Below are positions 36,891 through 49,300 of a stretch of 64,000 bases of DNA, piece by piece. Each line of letters opens with the position of its first letter. The stretch's first letter is position 1. A program made the translations under genes and the position numbers. The notes beneath the pieces are model-generated. The model saw only the letters and a program-made list of their open reading frames with translations. It made no database searches and was not told where the DNA came from. Where the stretch lies: the NCBI GenBank assembly GCA_024362935.1, contig JANCRA010000019.1, forward strand, positions 1,332,001 through 1,396,000. The letters run 5' to 3'. The DNA is from Setophaga petechia (taxonomy: Eukaryota > Chordata > Aves > Passeriformes > Parulidae).

Positions 36891-38827
36891 AAAGACTAGT
36901 TTTTATTAGATCCTCAGTAAAAATACAAGGGCAGATTTTTATCTGACTACCTTGGATTTCAAAATAACAACTTTCAGGATTATTCACCTACATTTTTTTT
37001 CTACTTTAGGCATTGTACACTGTCAAGTCTTGACATGGAAGAAAATAATAAGTTTGCAGTCCTAAATGAAAACAAGACCTTAGAAGCAAGATCAACTTAA
37101 AATGCAGCGACCTGTGCTTTCGATGTGTTTGGCATTTTGTTGTGAACTTTTCACTTGGGCCCAGAAAAAGCAATGCTTATTTTTCTGATCCCAGATTGAA
37201 TTTACAGCTCTGGCAGCCAGAAAAAAAATCTTTGGACTTGTAAATCATTCACATTTGATCCAGAAGTCACTGAGACAGAACAAATACAGAACCTCACAAT
37301 GTAATTCATTCAGGGTTACTTTCTGGCACATAATATCTGGCTTGAAAGAGGACATGCAAACAAATGAAAGTTCATCGAAGCATATAAAGACCAGTTTTCC
37401 AAGTGAAAACCAGCATCATCTTTGCATTGGTCCTTTGGCCATTTACAGCTTTATTATGCCTTCAAGGACATTTTGTCCTCACTTGTTTAGCAATGTGCTT
37501 TGCACTCAATGCAGTTATCAATACACAAAAATCTATGAAGAAACTTGCATTTAAAGGTGACACATTTACCTGGAATCAATATATTTCATTTTTTTTGTCA
37601 GTCTTTTTTCAATTTTGTTTATAATATTTTAGGGCTAGCAATGCAATCTTTGAAAGACAGCAGAATAGCAAGTAAAGGGAGAAGATGGGAGTAGAGAAAT
37701 GAAAAAGAAAACATGCTATATAACAACTTGCTTCATGCTCATTACTGCTATTCTGTCAAAAAATGTGCAGAGCCCTCTGTCAGTGCATATACCCCTTCCT
37801 CTTTGTTCTTTTTAATGATTTCTTAGGGAAGTTACGTCTAAGTTCCTTATGTGCATCCTTCACTGATTGTGAATCAGAAGGTATGTGAGGATCCATTCAT
37901 TTACATCATAATTCTGATGTCAACCTTTCCTGTTACCACAGAAACACAGCCCATGACCATGCTTTGTATTAAAAAGGAAATATATGATACCATCAATGAT
38001 GACAGCTCCCATGATTTAATCCTTGATTTTTGTCATAAAATCTGACCTTTACTTGATCTTACTGCTTTACTTGCACATTTGATTTTAAGACTGCTGATAG
38101 CTTGGCTTCATTTGCTTTCTCAGTCAGCTCTAATACAAATTTATAAGGGTTGGAGTTTCCCAAATGCATCAGTTCTCTGTGTTTTTTTTTCTGTTAAATA
38201 GAATGTTTCATTTTTACCTACCTAGAAAAACAGTGTCTCTAATGTCTCTAATGTTCATCATAAATTATCTTGTCTTTCATATCTGTAATACAATCTCTCT
38301 GGAATATTTTCTTTATAAGCCATTGTTCTTTTGTCTGCCTGGGTAGCAGTTTCTACATGTCAGACAAAGCACACACAGATCAAGTCCATTCCTATCTGTC
38401 AGGGATGGTTATAGGTCACAGCCATTTGATATTCACTCCTGATGGTTTTTATTTAAGTTCTTCTCAGACTGAGAAATCTGATAAGTAAGTTGTATTTGCT
38501 GTTTTACTTGCATTCCAACTTTTAGAGTTTAGGGAACCTGGAATTTGTCAGTAAACATCTGAACCCATATCTCACCCTGTGTTTGAAGGTTAGCAACATA
38601 AATCTCTTAATAAAAGAATAAAGGTCTACAAGCATGTTCACATTCCCTTAGCTTTCAGTGATAAGGAAGCCATTTTCAACATAGCATCAGGTCAAACAAT
38701 GAAAATGCATTCTTTAATTTTGTCCTTTATAAAATAGAGCCAGCATAGACTTGCATTTATACTCAGCATTAACTGATTAGTGTGTGAACCTTCTGATTTG
38801 CCTCTAAATATGTTCTCTGTTTTGCTG

Positions 38828-38900
38828 TTGGTCTTTGTTTGTGGGGGTTTTTATTGTTGGTTGTTTTTGGTTTTTTGGGTTTTTTTGGTTTTTTTTTCTC
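38828..38900. repeat. T/G-rich low-complexity tract
   Basis: TTTGTTTGTGGGGGTTTTTA and following GGTTTTTTGGGTTTTTTTGG blocks. It explains the Phe/Trp/Gly-rich 81-codon frame at 38835-39080, which is not a gene. Confidence 0.75.
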
Positions 38901-39113
38901 CAGACTTTCCCTTTTTATGCTAACAGTTATTGCCTTTTTTCTTTTTCAATTTTATTTCTCACCTTTATCTCCCATTTTACTTCAGGAATTTTTCATTATC
39001 TAATGGAAAGCAGAGTCCATTTGACACTACCAATTTTAGATAAAAATAATTTTATAGAAAGTTCTGTTGTCCTAGTTTAGCTACAGAAGACTGACGATGG
39101 TAATTCAGAACTT

Positions 39114-39147
39114 TTCTATCACCCCTTTTATTCTATCACCCCTTTTA
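39114..39147. repeat. Tandem duplication, 17-bp unit x2
   Basis: TTCTATCACCCCTTTTA at 39114-39130 repeats exactly at 39131-39147. Confidence 0.95.
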
Positions 39148-42100
39148 ACTTCCAAACGGTTCTCAAACAGGAACTTTTAAGAGACTAGGAAAGTGAAGGA
39201 GGGGTAGTAAATTGTGTGTTCAAGGCTAAAGAGAGGGATTATTGTTGAGCATGATGGAGCTTGTGTCCCTTCTTTTGTTCAGATGAACCTTTCCTTTATG
39301 GCAACATCTTTGCTGAAATGTGTCTGGTTCTAATAGCCTTGTTGCATTGCCTCCTACCAATGTGTTTCTGCTGTGGCTGCTGTGAACACTACTTCAGTTT
39401 GGCATAGGAATTGAATGTTTTTAAGCTGATCTGTGAAATGGAAAACAGAGTACCCCTGAGTCTTAGACACAACCAAACATTTCTTATGTTTCTGGAAACT
39501 GAGGAAACCTAGAGGAAACACACTTTGTAAGAAATTTCTTTTTAAGAATACACTTCTTGTATCTCAATCAGCAAGAGCAAATTTTAGTATGGCAATTTTG
39601 TGTCTGACTCTAGACTTTTCATTGACTCTCTAGGAACTGCATCAAGACACCACTCAGATTTTCATCCTGGTAATGATCATGAAGCAGCCTTTTGAAGTAC
39701 AATGACATAATTCTAATGTGTATTTTAGCCAAAATTCAGTCTGCGTGGGCTTCTTCAGATTTGTTGGAACTATCCCTAAATCAATTATACTTAATGGAAA
39801 TGTCATCTAAATCTAAATGTTTATTATTGAATTTTGGACAGGGGACAAAAAAAGAAGTAATCTGCTTCACTTCCATGGAGTAAAGGAGACTAGTGCTCCC
39901 TTCTTAAAGAGGAAAAAGATTAGAATACTTTTTTTGCTGTTGTTGTTGGGTTTGGTTTTTATTTTTCTTCTCTTTTTCAAAAATGGAAGAAAAGATGAGA
40001 AAATAAAAATATTTGAATGCTGCAGTTTCAGCTTTGGCCATAGTAATGGGCAAGCTGGGCTGCACCATAGGAAAATAAATAACAGGAGACAAAAATATGA
40101 ATAGTTGGAAAAAAACCCGTGAGAGACAGAAATAAATGTAGAATACATGATTATGACAAGTGCTAGCATCATCCTGACTGCAAATAAATGAGCTAATTTG
40201 CATGGGATTTTTATTTATGAATTCAAGACTGAGACTGAGCCATAGTAGGAGTGCAGCCAGGAATGCTCATGTTCCCTACACCTCATGCAGGTTATGGAAC
40301 ATAGTGATATTTAATTGTGCCTATATGGAAAGCAAGGGCCAGGGGGGTATATAGATTTTGGTGGAGATTTCTGAAAGCATAATATAAAAAAAAAAACTCA
40401 GAAGGAGTTGAAAATTCAGCTTCTGGGGATTCAGTCAACTCAGAATAATAAACATTCAACACCAGTGAAAGGGTTTAGTAAAGCTATGGAGGGCTGGCAG
40501 ATATACAGCAGTGGACTACGAGAGACTCATGCCTTTCTGGAGGGGCTGCTGTTAGCCAGAAACATTATCTGAGGTACATTGAGTAGCCCTGGATACCTGT
40601 GTACCTGGGCAATTGGGTTTCCTTTTGTCCATTCTTGTTAACTGCTGGTAGCTTCACATAAAAACACAATAGCATATCCAAGTGGTCTGAAGGAGTGTGT
40701 TTAAAATATGTGTAACATTTCAGGCAGGCAAATTATGACTTTTTTCAGAGCTTCATACTGGCAGAGAACAAGAATAAATGTAAGGAATTAGAACCTTATA
40801 GTAACTTCACAAATAAGTAAAAGAATAGTGAAAGATTTTAACAGTTAAACAAAAAGCACCAAGCCTATAAGAACGCTTTTTAAAATCCTTAAATGTAAAG
40901 CCCTAGCTTGGAAGCATAAGGGAAGCTGTAAAGCCTTCCAAATAAAACAGTTGAAAAGATAATCCATATCTTCATAATCTGATACCTGAAAGTGGTTAGG
41001 GTTGGAAGCATAATGCTTGTGCCTTCAGAAACCAAAGCCTCCCCCTTTTCTGATAATATTTACTCCATTTGTTAGTCCTATGAGGTCACAGGGCACTAAA
41101 ACTTAAACTGTGTCAGCCTGGTACTCATACATGGGGTTGAAATTGCACCAGCCTGGGAACAGAGCCAGGACTGCCAGGTGTGTATTGCTTCAGGAGAGGC
41201 TGAGAATCTTGAATAAGATGCTTTTATTCACCTGATTTTGATTTCTTGGGATTTAGGGAGGTATCTCTGGAGAAAGAGCTGAGTTCCCTTAGGATATCTT
41301 TTCTAGGGAGAGAGAAATACTCCACAAGAAACACTGAGAGGCAATTTCTGCCAAGGTAATCTGCCAAAGATTCCCTCCTTCTAAATCTGCTAAGAGGAGC
41401 ATACCTTATAAATATGCCAGCATGGTTTGGAAGGCATGTAAAGAATCTAAGCGAGCATATAAGCAGCTAATTTGAAGTGCAGAGATGCACTTTCCCTTGG
41501 GAATTATCTCAGCTCCTGAAATTTCATTCCAGTAATTACCAAGGCAAATCACAAAGATTTCCATTTACTAGTCTGGGGCTTCCTGAAATCCTCTAATTAA
41601 ATCCCAACAAGATGGTTTCAATAGAGCGAGGATTTGATTTTTTTGTCATGCTCTTTTCTGTGCTTCCTTCCCCTCCACCATAGTCATGTGGTCAGATGAA
41701 CAGCTCTGGGTGAGAAGGCATAAGTCTAATTCCAGGAGGAAACTATATGCCCTGCAATAGTAGGATGCAACCAGTTTCCTCCTTCAGTATTCTATATCAT
41801 GAGAATATTGTTAAACATGATTAAAAACTGATCTCACAATATGGAAAAAAATAATATGGAGGTAAAACCATGTAATAATCATACAGAACCGGTCAACACT
41901 GAAACTTTGGATAAGGATTTTTTTTTTATTATACTAAATGCAATTTAGTGGTCAAAGATTTTAAGCTTTACTTTTTTCTTTCCTCTTCTAAAATCTTTCC
42001 CAGAGGTTGACTATACATTGCATAGACAGGTGACTAAGACAGTCTGCCACCCACATTCCTTTTGTGGTGACAAAATCCAGAAAACCTTTTAGTCCTTGAC

Positions 42101-42493
42101 AACGATTACTTCTATGCAGCCTTTCTGACCACTGCTAGAAATTAGACACCTGGAAATGTAATTACACTGGGCAGCAGCTGAGACCAATAGGTGAGAGGTA
42201 GTGTAGAATGACTTTAAACCACACTCTCCTGTGCATATTTAACTGAGCTCTACTCAAACTACAGCCCAAAGAAAATCAGTGAAATAGTGTCAAACAGACT
42301 TTTGTGGTTCTCCTTGCAGCTGAAGGTTGGCTATTGCTATGTGCAGGTTTGTATACTGGCTTTAAATTTCTGTTGAAAAGGAAAGGCCTTTTATGAGTGC
42401 ACATCATGCACTTTCACATAATCAGACTGCTCATCTTTTCACCAGGACAAATGAAAACATAGCAAAATAAGGATATATGAAGCCTAAGATTTA

Positions 42494-45312
42494 CAGAGTC
42501 ACTTGGTTGGAAGAAAGCTTCAAGATCAAGTCCAACCCACGCCCTAACACCTTAACTAAACCATGGCATCAAGTGCCACATCCAATCTTTTTTAAACTCA
42601 TCCGGGGATGGTGACTCCATCACTTCCTTGGGCAGACCATTCCAGTACTTTATCACCCTTTCTGCAAGAAATCTTTCCCTAATATCCAAACGGTATTTCC
42701 CCATCATAGCTTGAGACTGTGTCCTCTGGTTCTGTCAGTTGCTGCCTGGAGGAAGAGACCAATCCCCACTTGAATACAGCCACCTCTCAGGAAGTTATAT
42801 AGAGTGATTAGGTCACCTCTGAGTCTCCTTTCCTCCAGGCTAAACACCCCCAGCTCCCTCAGTCGTTCCTCACAGGGTTTGTGTTCCAAGCCCCTCACCA
42901 GCCTTGTTGCCTCCTCTGGATGTGCTCAAGCCTCTCAAGGTCCTTCCCAAACTGAGGGCCCAGAGCTGGACACAGCACTCAAGGTGTGGCCTCACCAGTG
43001 CCAAGTGCAGGGGAAGGATGACCTCCCTGCTCCTGCTGGCCACAGTATTCCTGATCCAGGCCAGGATGCCCTTGGCCTTCTTGGCCACCAAGGCACACTG
43101 CTGGCTCATGTTCAGCCAGCTGTCAACCCGCACCCCCAGCTCCCTTTCTGCCTGGGCACTGTCCAGCCACACCATCCCCAGCCTATAATGCTGCACGGGG
43201 TTATTGTGGCCAAAGTGCAGGATTGGGCACTTGGACTTTATTAAACTTCCTCTCATTGGACTCTGCCTATCAATCCAACCATTCCAGGTCTCTCTAAAGA
43301 GCCCTCCAACCTTCCAATAGATTGACACGCACTCCCAATTTAGTGTCATCTGCAAATTTACTAATGAAAGACTCAAACCCCTCATCCATGTCATCAATAA
43401 AAATATTAAACAGAACTGGCCCCAGCACAGACCCCTGAGGGACACCGTTGGTGAGCAGCCACCAGCTGGATGCAGCACCATTCACCAGAACTCTCTGGGC
43501 CCAGCCATCCAGCCAGTTCCTAACCCAGCAAAGGGGTTCCTCCTGTCCAAGCCATGGGCTGCCAGCTTTTCCAGGAGTGTGCTGTGGGAGACAGTGTCGA
43601 AGGCCTTGCTGAAGTCCAAATAGATGACAACTGCAGCCTTTCCTGAATCCACCAGGTAAGTGACCTGGTATAAAAGGAGACCAAGTTGGTCAAACACGAC
43701 CTGTCCCTCCTAAACCCATGCTAGCTGGATCTGCTACTCTGGCCATCCCATAAGAGCTGCCCGATGACACTCAATATAAACCGCTCCATAACCTTACTGG
43801 GTACTGAGGTCAGGCTAACCAGAATCCTTCTTCCCACCCTTTTTGTGGATGGGTGTCATATTGGTCAGCTTCCAGTCATCTGGAACCAGCAGTGAGCCAG
43901 GACTGCTGGTAAATGATGGAGACCAGTTTTGCAAGCTCATCTGCCAGCTCTCTCATCACCCTGGGATGGATCCCATCTGGTACCATAGATTTATGAACAT
44001 CCAAGCAGCTCAGCAGATCTCTGGCTGCTTTATCCTGGACAACAGGATACTGACAACATTCTGCTCCCTGACACCATCTACGAACCCAGGAGAACAGTTG
44101 TCCTGAGCACAAGCCATCTTCCCACTAAAGACTGAGGCAAAGAAGGAATTGAGCACTTCTGCCTTCTCCTCACCTAAGTTACTAAGTTCCCTTCCACATC
44201 CAGTAGAGAACAAAGGCTGGTATTACCCTTCCTTTTGCTGTTAATGTATTTGTGAAAAACATTTTTTATTATCCTTTACAAAAGTTGCCAAATTAAGTGT
44301 GAACTGAACTTTGGCCTCTCTATTTTTTTTCCTACATGCCCTAGCAATACACTTAAATACTTCCTGGGAGACCTGATCTTCCTTCCAAAGACAATACATC
44401 CTCTTTTTATTCCTAAATTCCTTTGAAACCTTGTTGCCCATCCAGGCTGGATGTTTGCCTCATTGCCTCATCTTTCAGCACACAGGGACAGTCTGTTCCT
44501 GTGTCCTCAAGATCTCTGTTTTGAAGCACCCCTACCTCTCCTGGACTCCTTTGTTTTTAAGGACTGCTTCCCAAGGAACTCTCCAAACAAGTCTCCTAAA
44601 TAGGCCAACGTCTGCCCTCCAGAAGTCCAGTGTAAGAGTCTTATTGATGTTCCTCCTGATTTCACCAAATATCGAGAACTCTTTAATTTCATGATCGTTG
44701 TGCCCTCACTCACCAGCTGTGACAAAAAGTTGTCCTCCACGCACTCTAAGAACTTCCTAGACTGCCTCTTTTCTGCTGTATTAAGTTCCCAGCAGATGTC
44801 TGGTAGGTTAAAGTCACCTACAAGAACAAGGGCTGGTGATCCTGAAGCATTCTCCAGCTGCTTATAAAATAAATTGTCCACCTCTTCTTCCATGTTGGGT
44901 GGACGATAGCAGACTCCCAGTAGGATGTCAGCCTTGCTGGCCTTCCCCTTAATTCTTACCCATAGGCCTTCAACTTCATCGTCATTAGTTTAAATACCTA
45001 TGACATCAAAAGCTTCCCTAATATAAAGGGCCACCCCTCCACCTCTTCTCCCTTTCCTGTCTCTCCTGAAGAGCTGGTAGCCATCCAGTGCAGCACTACA
45101 GCCATGTGAGTCATCCCACCACATTTCCTTTATGGCAATTGCATTATAGCTCTGCTGCAGCACCACGGCCTCCAGCTCTTGTTTGTTGCCCATGCTGCGT
45201 GCATTAGTATACATGCACCTCGTCTGGGCTTCTGATTTCAGCCCTAACTCAGGCTTACCACCCTTTGTCCTGCTTCCAGAGAGCCCAGCTGCATCCCCTT
45301 CCCCTTCAAACC
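42494..45312 (-). mobile_element. Long CR1 LINE, nearly whole ORF2, minus strand
   Basis: The 3' end lies at the low-coordinate side: 'acagagtcacttggttggaa' (42494-42513), then 'tcaagtccaacccac' and 'aaccatggcatcaagtgcca'. The element continues for about 2.8 kb through the 3' UTR, the ORF2 C-terminus, the reverse transcriptase and the endonuclease, up to the start of ORF2 near 45.3 kb. It is the longest and best kept mobile element in the window. No ORF1 was recognised, so it is probably 5'-truncated a little upstream of ORF2. It lies on the same strand as the CR1 at 9.7 and 49.9 kb but is clearly another subfamily from its 3' sequence. Confidence 0.95.
42704..45312 (-). pseudogene. CR1 ORF2 (endonuclease plus reverse transcriptase), frameshifted
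   Basis: In order on the minus strand: the apurinic-like endonuclease start (45214-44990, MYTNARSMGNKQ... then RRDRKGRRGGGVALYIRE), with the frame open a further 30 or so codons upstream; the endonuclease core (44893-44507), holding the [12 protein letters not shown] box with the expected Asp and Asn; a linker (44441-44241, NLATFVKDNKKCFSQ); the reverse transcriptase N-terminal part (44112-43876, KSMVPDGIHPRVMRELAD); the [20 protein letters not shown] block (43697-43482); [20 protein letters not shown] and the catalytic FADDTKL box (about 43345-43356 for FADD); and the C-terminal domain (43200-42704, ending [19 protein letters not shown]). CR1 ORF2 copies itself by target-primed reverse transcription. 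Catalytic boxes are intact but at least five frame breaks and the SFVRGG-type change near 44.7 kb make it a dead copy. Confidence 0.93.
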
Positions 45313-45500
45313 TAGTTTAAACGATGAAGGAGGGATGGCTGAGCATGTAGATGTGCATTATCCTGTGCTGCTGTGGCTGCCCCATATGAGCGGGAAGGGA
45401 TAGAGGCTCGAAAGCGCCGTAAATCCTTAGGATTGCTGTGTGCTTGCAGAGCACTGAAGCAAAGGGCAAAAGAATTGTGAAACAAATGAACCACACAAAA
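45313..45500 (-). other. CpG-containing GC-richer stretch upstream of the CR1 ORF2
   Basis: Directly beyond the recognised CR1 5' side, this segment is richer in G+C than the flanking DNA (for example GAAAGCGCCG-type CpG words near 45408-45420) and stays open on the minus strand for 60 and 82 codons in two frames. It may be further CR1 sequence (the region between ORF1 and ORF2), a different element into which the CR1 inserted, or unique DNA. I cannot tell which. Confidence 0.3.
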
Positions 45501-45949
45501 GGTTTTACATAAGAGAGTAAAGAAAAAGAAAATAAAAGTAAAAAGAAAGAATAGTTTGGAGACAATTAGAGATTATTGGCAACATAAGCCAACACTGAAT
45601 GAGCAAGGCTTTCAGAAATTAAGTTAATATGCAGAGTGATGAACACTGATCAGAGGTCAGTGTAGAAACAATAGATTTTAGTGGGTAGTCCTTGATCTGG
45701 AGGCCTTTGGATTGCTTCTAAATATCTGCAGAATATCTTTATTAGAAACACAGTGATAATCCATTTAATTAGGACCTATATATCTACTAGAAAGCCTTTA
45801 GGGTTCTGATATTAAAATAAAAAATAATAAAAGGCCAAAAAATGAAAGCCAATAATATCCAAAGACCAAGACCTATTGAGATCCTTGCCATATTACTTAA
45901 TGGGGATATAGTAATGGTGCTCATCAAAGAAAAGCAATATGAAGGGATT
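45501..45949. other. Unique AT-rich noncoding DNA
   Basis: Sequence between the long CR1 and an older CR1/L3-like remnant. Nothing clear. It may include undetectable older parts of the latter. Confidence 0.45.
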
Positions 45950-46350
45950 TTAAACCAAGATAAACTTGCCCTTTGTCATGAGACAAGAATAATGGGACAG
46001 TAGATGAAACTGAAAGGAAATAAATTCAAGCTGATAAAAGGAAGGATTTTTTTTTATACAATGCAGAATTAGTCAGTCAAACTCACCACCGTAAGATTTC
46101 ACTGAGACATAGTGTTCAGAAAGAAAACCAGTCATTTATATGGATAAGGAGTACATCTTCAGATAAGATGAAGAAGAAAAAAAGAGTATAAAGACTACTG
46201 CATTGTGGCATAAATCAAACACTAGCTTAAGGTAGATGGCATTAAGAAATGGTATTGGACAGGTATGACCATCAGAGAGATTATTATATCCTTTATAAGA
46301 ATAAACCATTGTCCAAAGCATGAAGGCACATACTCTCATACTTTTGATGC
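45950..46350 (+). mobile_element. Very old CR1/L3-like 3' region, plus strand
   Basis: Sense-strand stations: GATGAAACTGAAAGGAAATA (46003), AAATTCAAGCTGATAAAAGG (46022), 'aaggatttttttttatac' then 'gcagaattagtcagtcaaactcaccaccgtaag', 'catttatatggataa' (46133-46147), 'gcataaatcaaacactagcttaaggtag' and 'aagaaatggtattggacaggt'. They follow in order the ORF2 C-terminus and 3' UTR of old amniote CR1/L3 elements (…kaggrfksstdkrkyff…, 'acatttatatggataa…', 'cataagccaac…'). No frame is open and divergence is high, so the insertion likely predates the bird radiation. Confidence 0.7.
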
Positions 46351-49300
46351 ATTCTATTTGTCAAACCTTCTAGGTCCATAACCTCCAGGTCTACCAAACA
46401 GGGACTATAAGACACTCAGTAGATATTAAGAAGCAGAAAATATTTGGGCATCAAGTAAGGAAGAGCCTGACAACAAGAGGAACAGGGAAAACCCATACTT
46501 GATTGGTCTCATTCTTTCTGCATTAGCAAGAGATTGCAAAGAGCTGTGAAGTTTAGCACAGCTGAAGTTTAACTGCTCCAGCCTTCTGCTTCAGTGGATT
46601 CTGTTTCCATCAGCATCAGTGGAATTGGAATAAAGCTTTAGGGCAAGCATTTAACATAGACTTAAATCTACAGTTTTATTTAAGCAACTTCTCTGGGGGT
46701 ATTGACTAGTACATCTTTGAAAAAACATTTTTTAAATGTCAGCTTTTCTTATATTACGTGGTGGTACTTAGCTGTTTAAGAAATGATTATTCTAGTTCTG
46801 ACTTGCAGGATGATGAATCACTGGATGACACACCAGTGTGCTTTTAACACTGTTGTGTTTGCATCAGGGCATGGTTGGGTTGATCTGCAGAAGAGAAAGC
46901 CAGGCCAGAACCTTCACTCAAGAGTAGATTGGTGGTTCAGCAGTACTTGTAAGGGTTTAATTATTTCCTGTTTTTCTATTTTGGGATTCCAGTTGTGGCC
47001 TAAAATGGAGGATAATAGACTTGTGAGTTATGATTATATTTAAGAACTTTTTCAAGGACCAGACATGCAATATAGGGAACCTGTGGACAGGGTTGAAGAA
47101 GATCCTAGACATGTGCTTGCAGTAGCAGGAGGCAAACAGCCAAACAGCTAAGTGAGTTCTGCCAGGAATATCCAGTTTATGTTTACTTATTGGGGTTGCA
47201 GGAGGCAGCCCTAGAGCTTTATGAAAAGGAAGAATAATGTGCTGCGTGGTGGAAAGAAACAAAAGCAGGGCCTGGAAGAAGAAGTAGTACCAGCAGAACA
47301 TCTAGAGCTCTAACTAAGAGCAGAAAGAAGGTCCCTATGTAAATACTGGAAGCATTTGAATTACAATGGTCCCAGTGTTTACTAACTCTTTTCTATCTTT
47401 AGACCAAAAAAAAGAAGCCAGAGAAAACAGCAATCTTTTGAGCTCAGCCCCATTTTGCAAATCAGATATATGGAAAGTCATCCAAAATTTAAATCTGCTA
47501 TGCTTCATGCCTCTCTAATTTTGATTTATGATAATGTATTATGTGCTTCATGATACACAATGTGAGAATGAGATGCCTAGTCTAGAACACTTGGGCAGGT
47601 GGGTTGGAGAAATCTTTTTTAAAATAAGTTATATTCAAAATAATCTTAAGAAATTAAGACATGTCAATCCATTCTTAAAATTTGCTTTCACAGTAGAGAA
47701 AAACATGTAAATATATGTATAGATACACATAGCATATCCACCCAGTATCAAGGCTTTAAACTCAATTTGGCAAGCTATTAGCCTGTTACTTTTAATTTCA
47801 AAATTTTACTAATGTCAACGTCAATGTTTGGTTTAGTGGTTTACTTCTATACGTTAAATTAGACATAAACCTGCTGAATCAGCAACACAATGTTTCTTTT
47901 TTCTGAGCTGACATTAATAATCATGTTTTGGATCATTGGCTTTCCCACCCACCACAAGTGTTTGCATTTCTCACAAGAGAAACGAAAAGCTCCAAGTCCA
48001 TCTGTAGCCATCTCAAATCTCAGAATAAGAAGCTAGAAGGAAGCTAGGATTTTGATGCCTCATCCTAGTTTCTCTTTCTAATACCACCCTTCCTCCTAAT
48101 TCAAGCCTATCTGGATTGCAAATCACTGGCTTCACAAAAAAAGAGGAATACTATGCTTCATACAGAATGAATATCCTTTCAGGTGCTATCTCCTTTCAGA
48201 GCTGTGTTTGCTTCTTCTACTGACCACACTTTGACCAGTTAAAACAATAAAGTCTTCAAATAGCTTTTTTTGCCCACTCGGATAAATTTTCTCAGTCTTG
48301 TGTTTATTTAACTGTGCACAGTATATTCCTATATAATACTATATGTTGCAATTAAAATATCTTGCGGGGTGGGAAGGCTGAGTTTCTTTCTTCTTCTGTT
48401 GTTTCAAAAGCAAACAGGTTTTCCAGTATTTTCTATGTTGTCTTGTATGGGAAACCATTCTTGTATTCATAGATTTAGAATAACTGCCTATGTATGTATG
48501 CCTTTGAGTAAATGTCTATGTTCATAGAAGTTTGCATATATGCATTTATAGAATTATTTCTGTGAACAGATACCTGTTTAATCAACCATGTTTCCCTTAT
48601 TTTTCTTTTTATCTCTCTGAGACCTCAGTGACACATCAGGATATGACTAACATGCTCCACACAGTATTTTATCTGTAGAGAAACAGTATTTTATCTGTAG
48701 AGTTGTTCATCAAAGAAATCTGTTCCTTGCAAACTGGTCAATGCAATCATAAAACAGCATTAGGCAGCATATATGATTAAACTGGTTTTGTTGGTAGAAT
48801 ATATTTATCTGACTTTATTTTTTTCTAAGGGATTTGGGAGCAGCTCTTTTTTTAAACTTTAGTCAAAATGTAATCAGTCTCTGTTTTTATCCAAATGTTA
48901 TGTATTGTTCTTAGAGTATTTTTCACTGATAAAGAGCTTCTCAGGTGTTTTTTTCTGTGCTTATCTTGCAATATGAAGAGCCTGTTATTGTTCAATACTG
49001 AATAGTGGAGATAATACCCAATTTCCAAACCTTCAAGTGGAACTCTGTCTTGTACTCAGTGAGTAGAATAAGATATACATGACAATTGGCATTTCACATA
49101 CCTTTATCTACAGTTTTTCCATCCACTCATGAAGTTGTATGTAATACTTCTGGAGAGATGTGAGAAAGGAAGGAAGAAGACTGAAATTAGAACCAAAGAA
49201 ACAAAACACCCCCACAAAAGTAAAATCTTTTTCTTAATGCCTTTGCTACAGCTTTCCAATAATTATGAAAGAGCAATGTATTCTGAAATCAGAGACTACC

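Larger units (their letters stand above)
35851..42493. other. Unique AT-rich noncoding DNA
   Basis: About 6.6 kb without a recognised gene or transposon. A 20-bp palindrome (36456-36475), T/G tracts (about 36822-36890 and 38828-38900) and a 17-bp tandem duplication (39114-39147) are listed separately. About 41400-41610 has balanced composition with CTAATTAAATCCC and CAGTAATTACCAAGGC motifs and may be conserved noncoding DNA. Overlapping frames at 39817-40203 lie on both strands and are not genes. Confidence 0.5.

Noticed and set aside
39068..39440. Possible LTR starting TGTCCTAGTTTAGC
   Set aside because: Only the first 11 or so bases resemble the LTR at 51615; the rest does not follow it, and no end was found.
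42804..43244. 146-codon plus-strand frame
   Set aside because: Antisense to the CR1 ORF2 C-terminal region.
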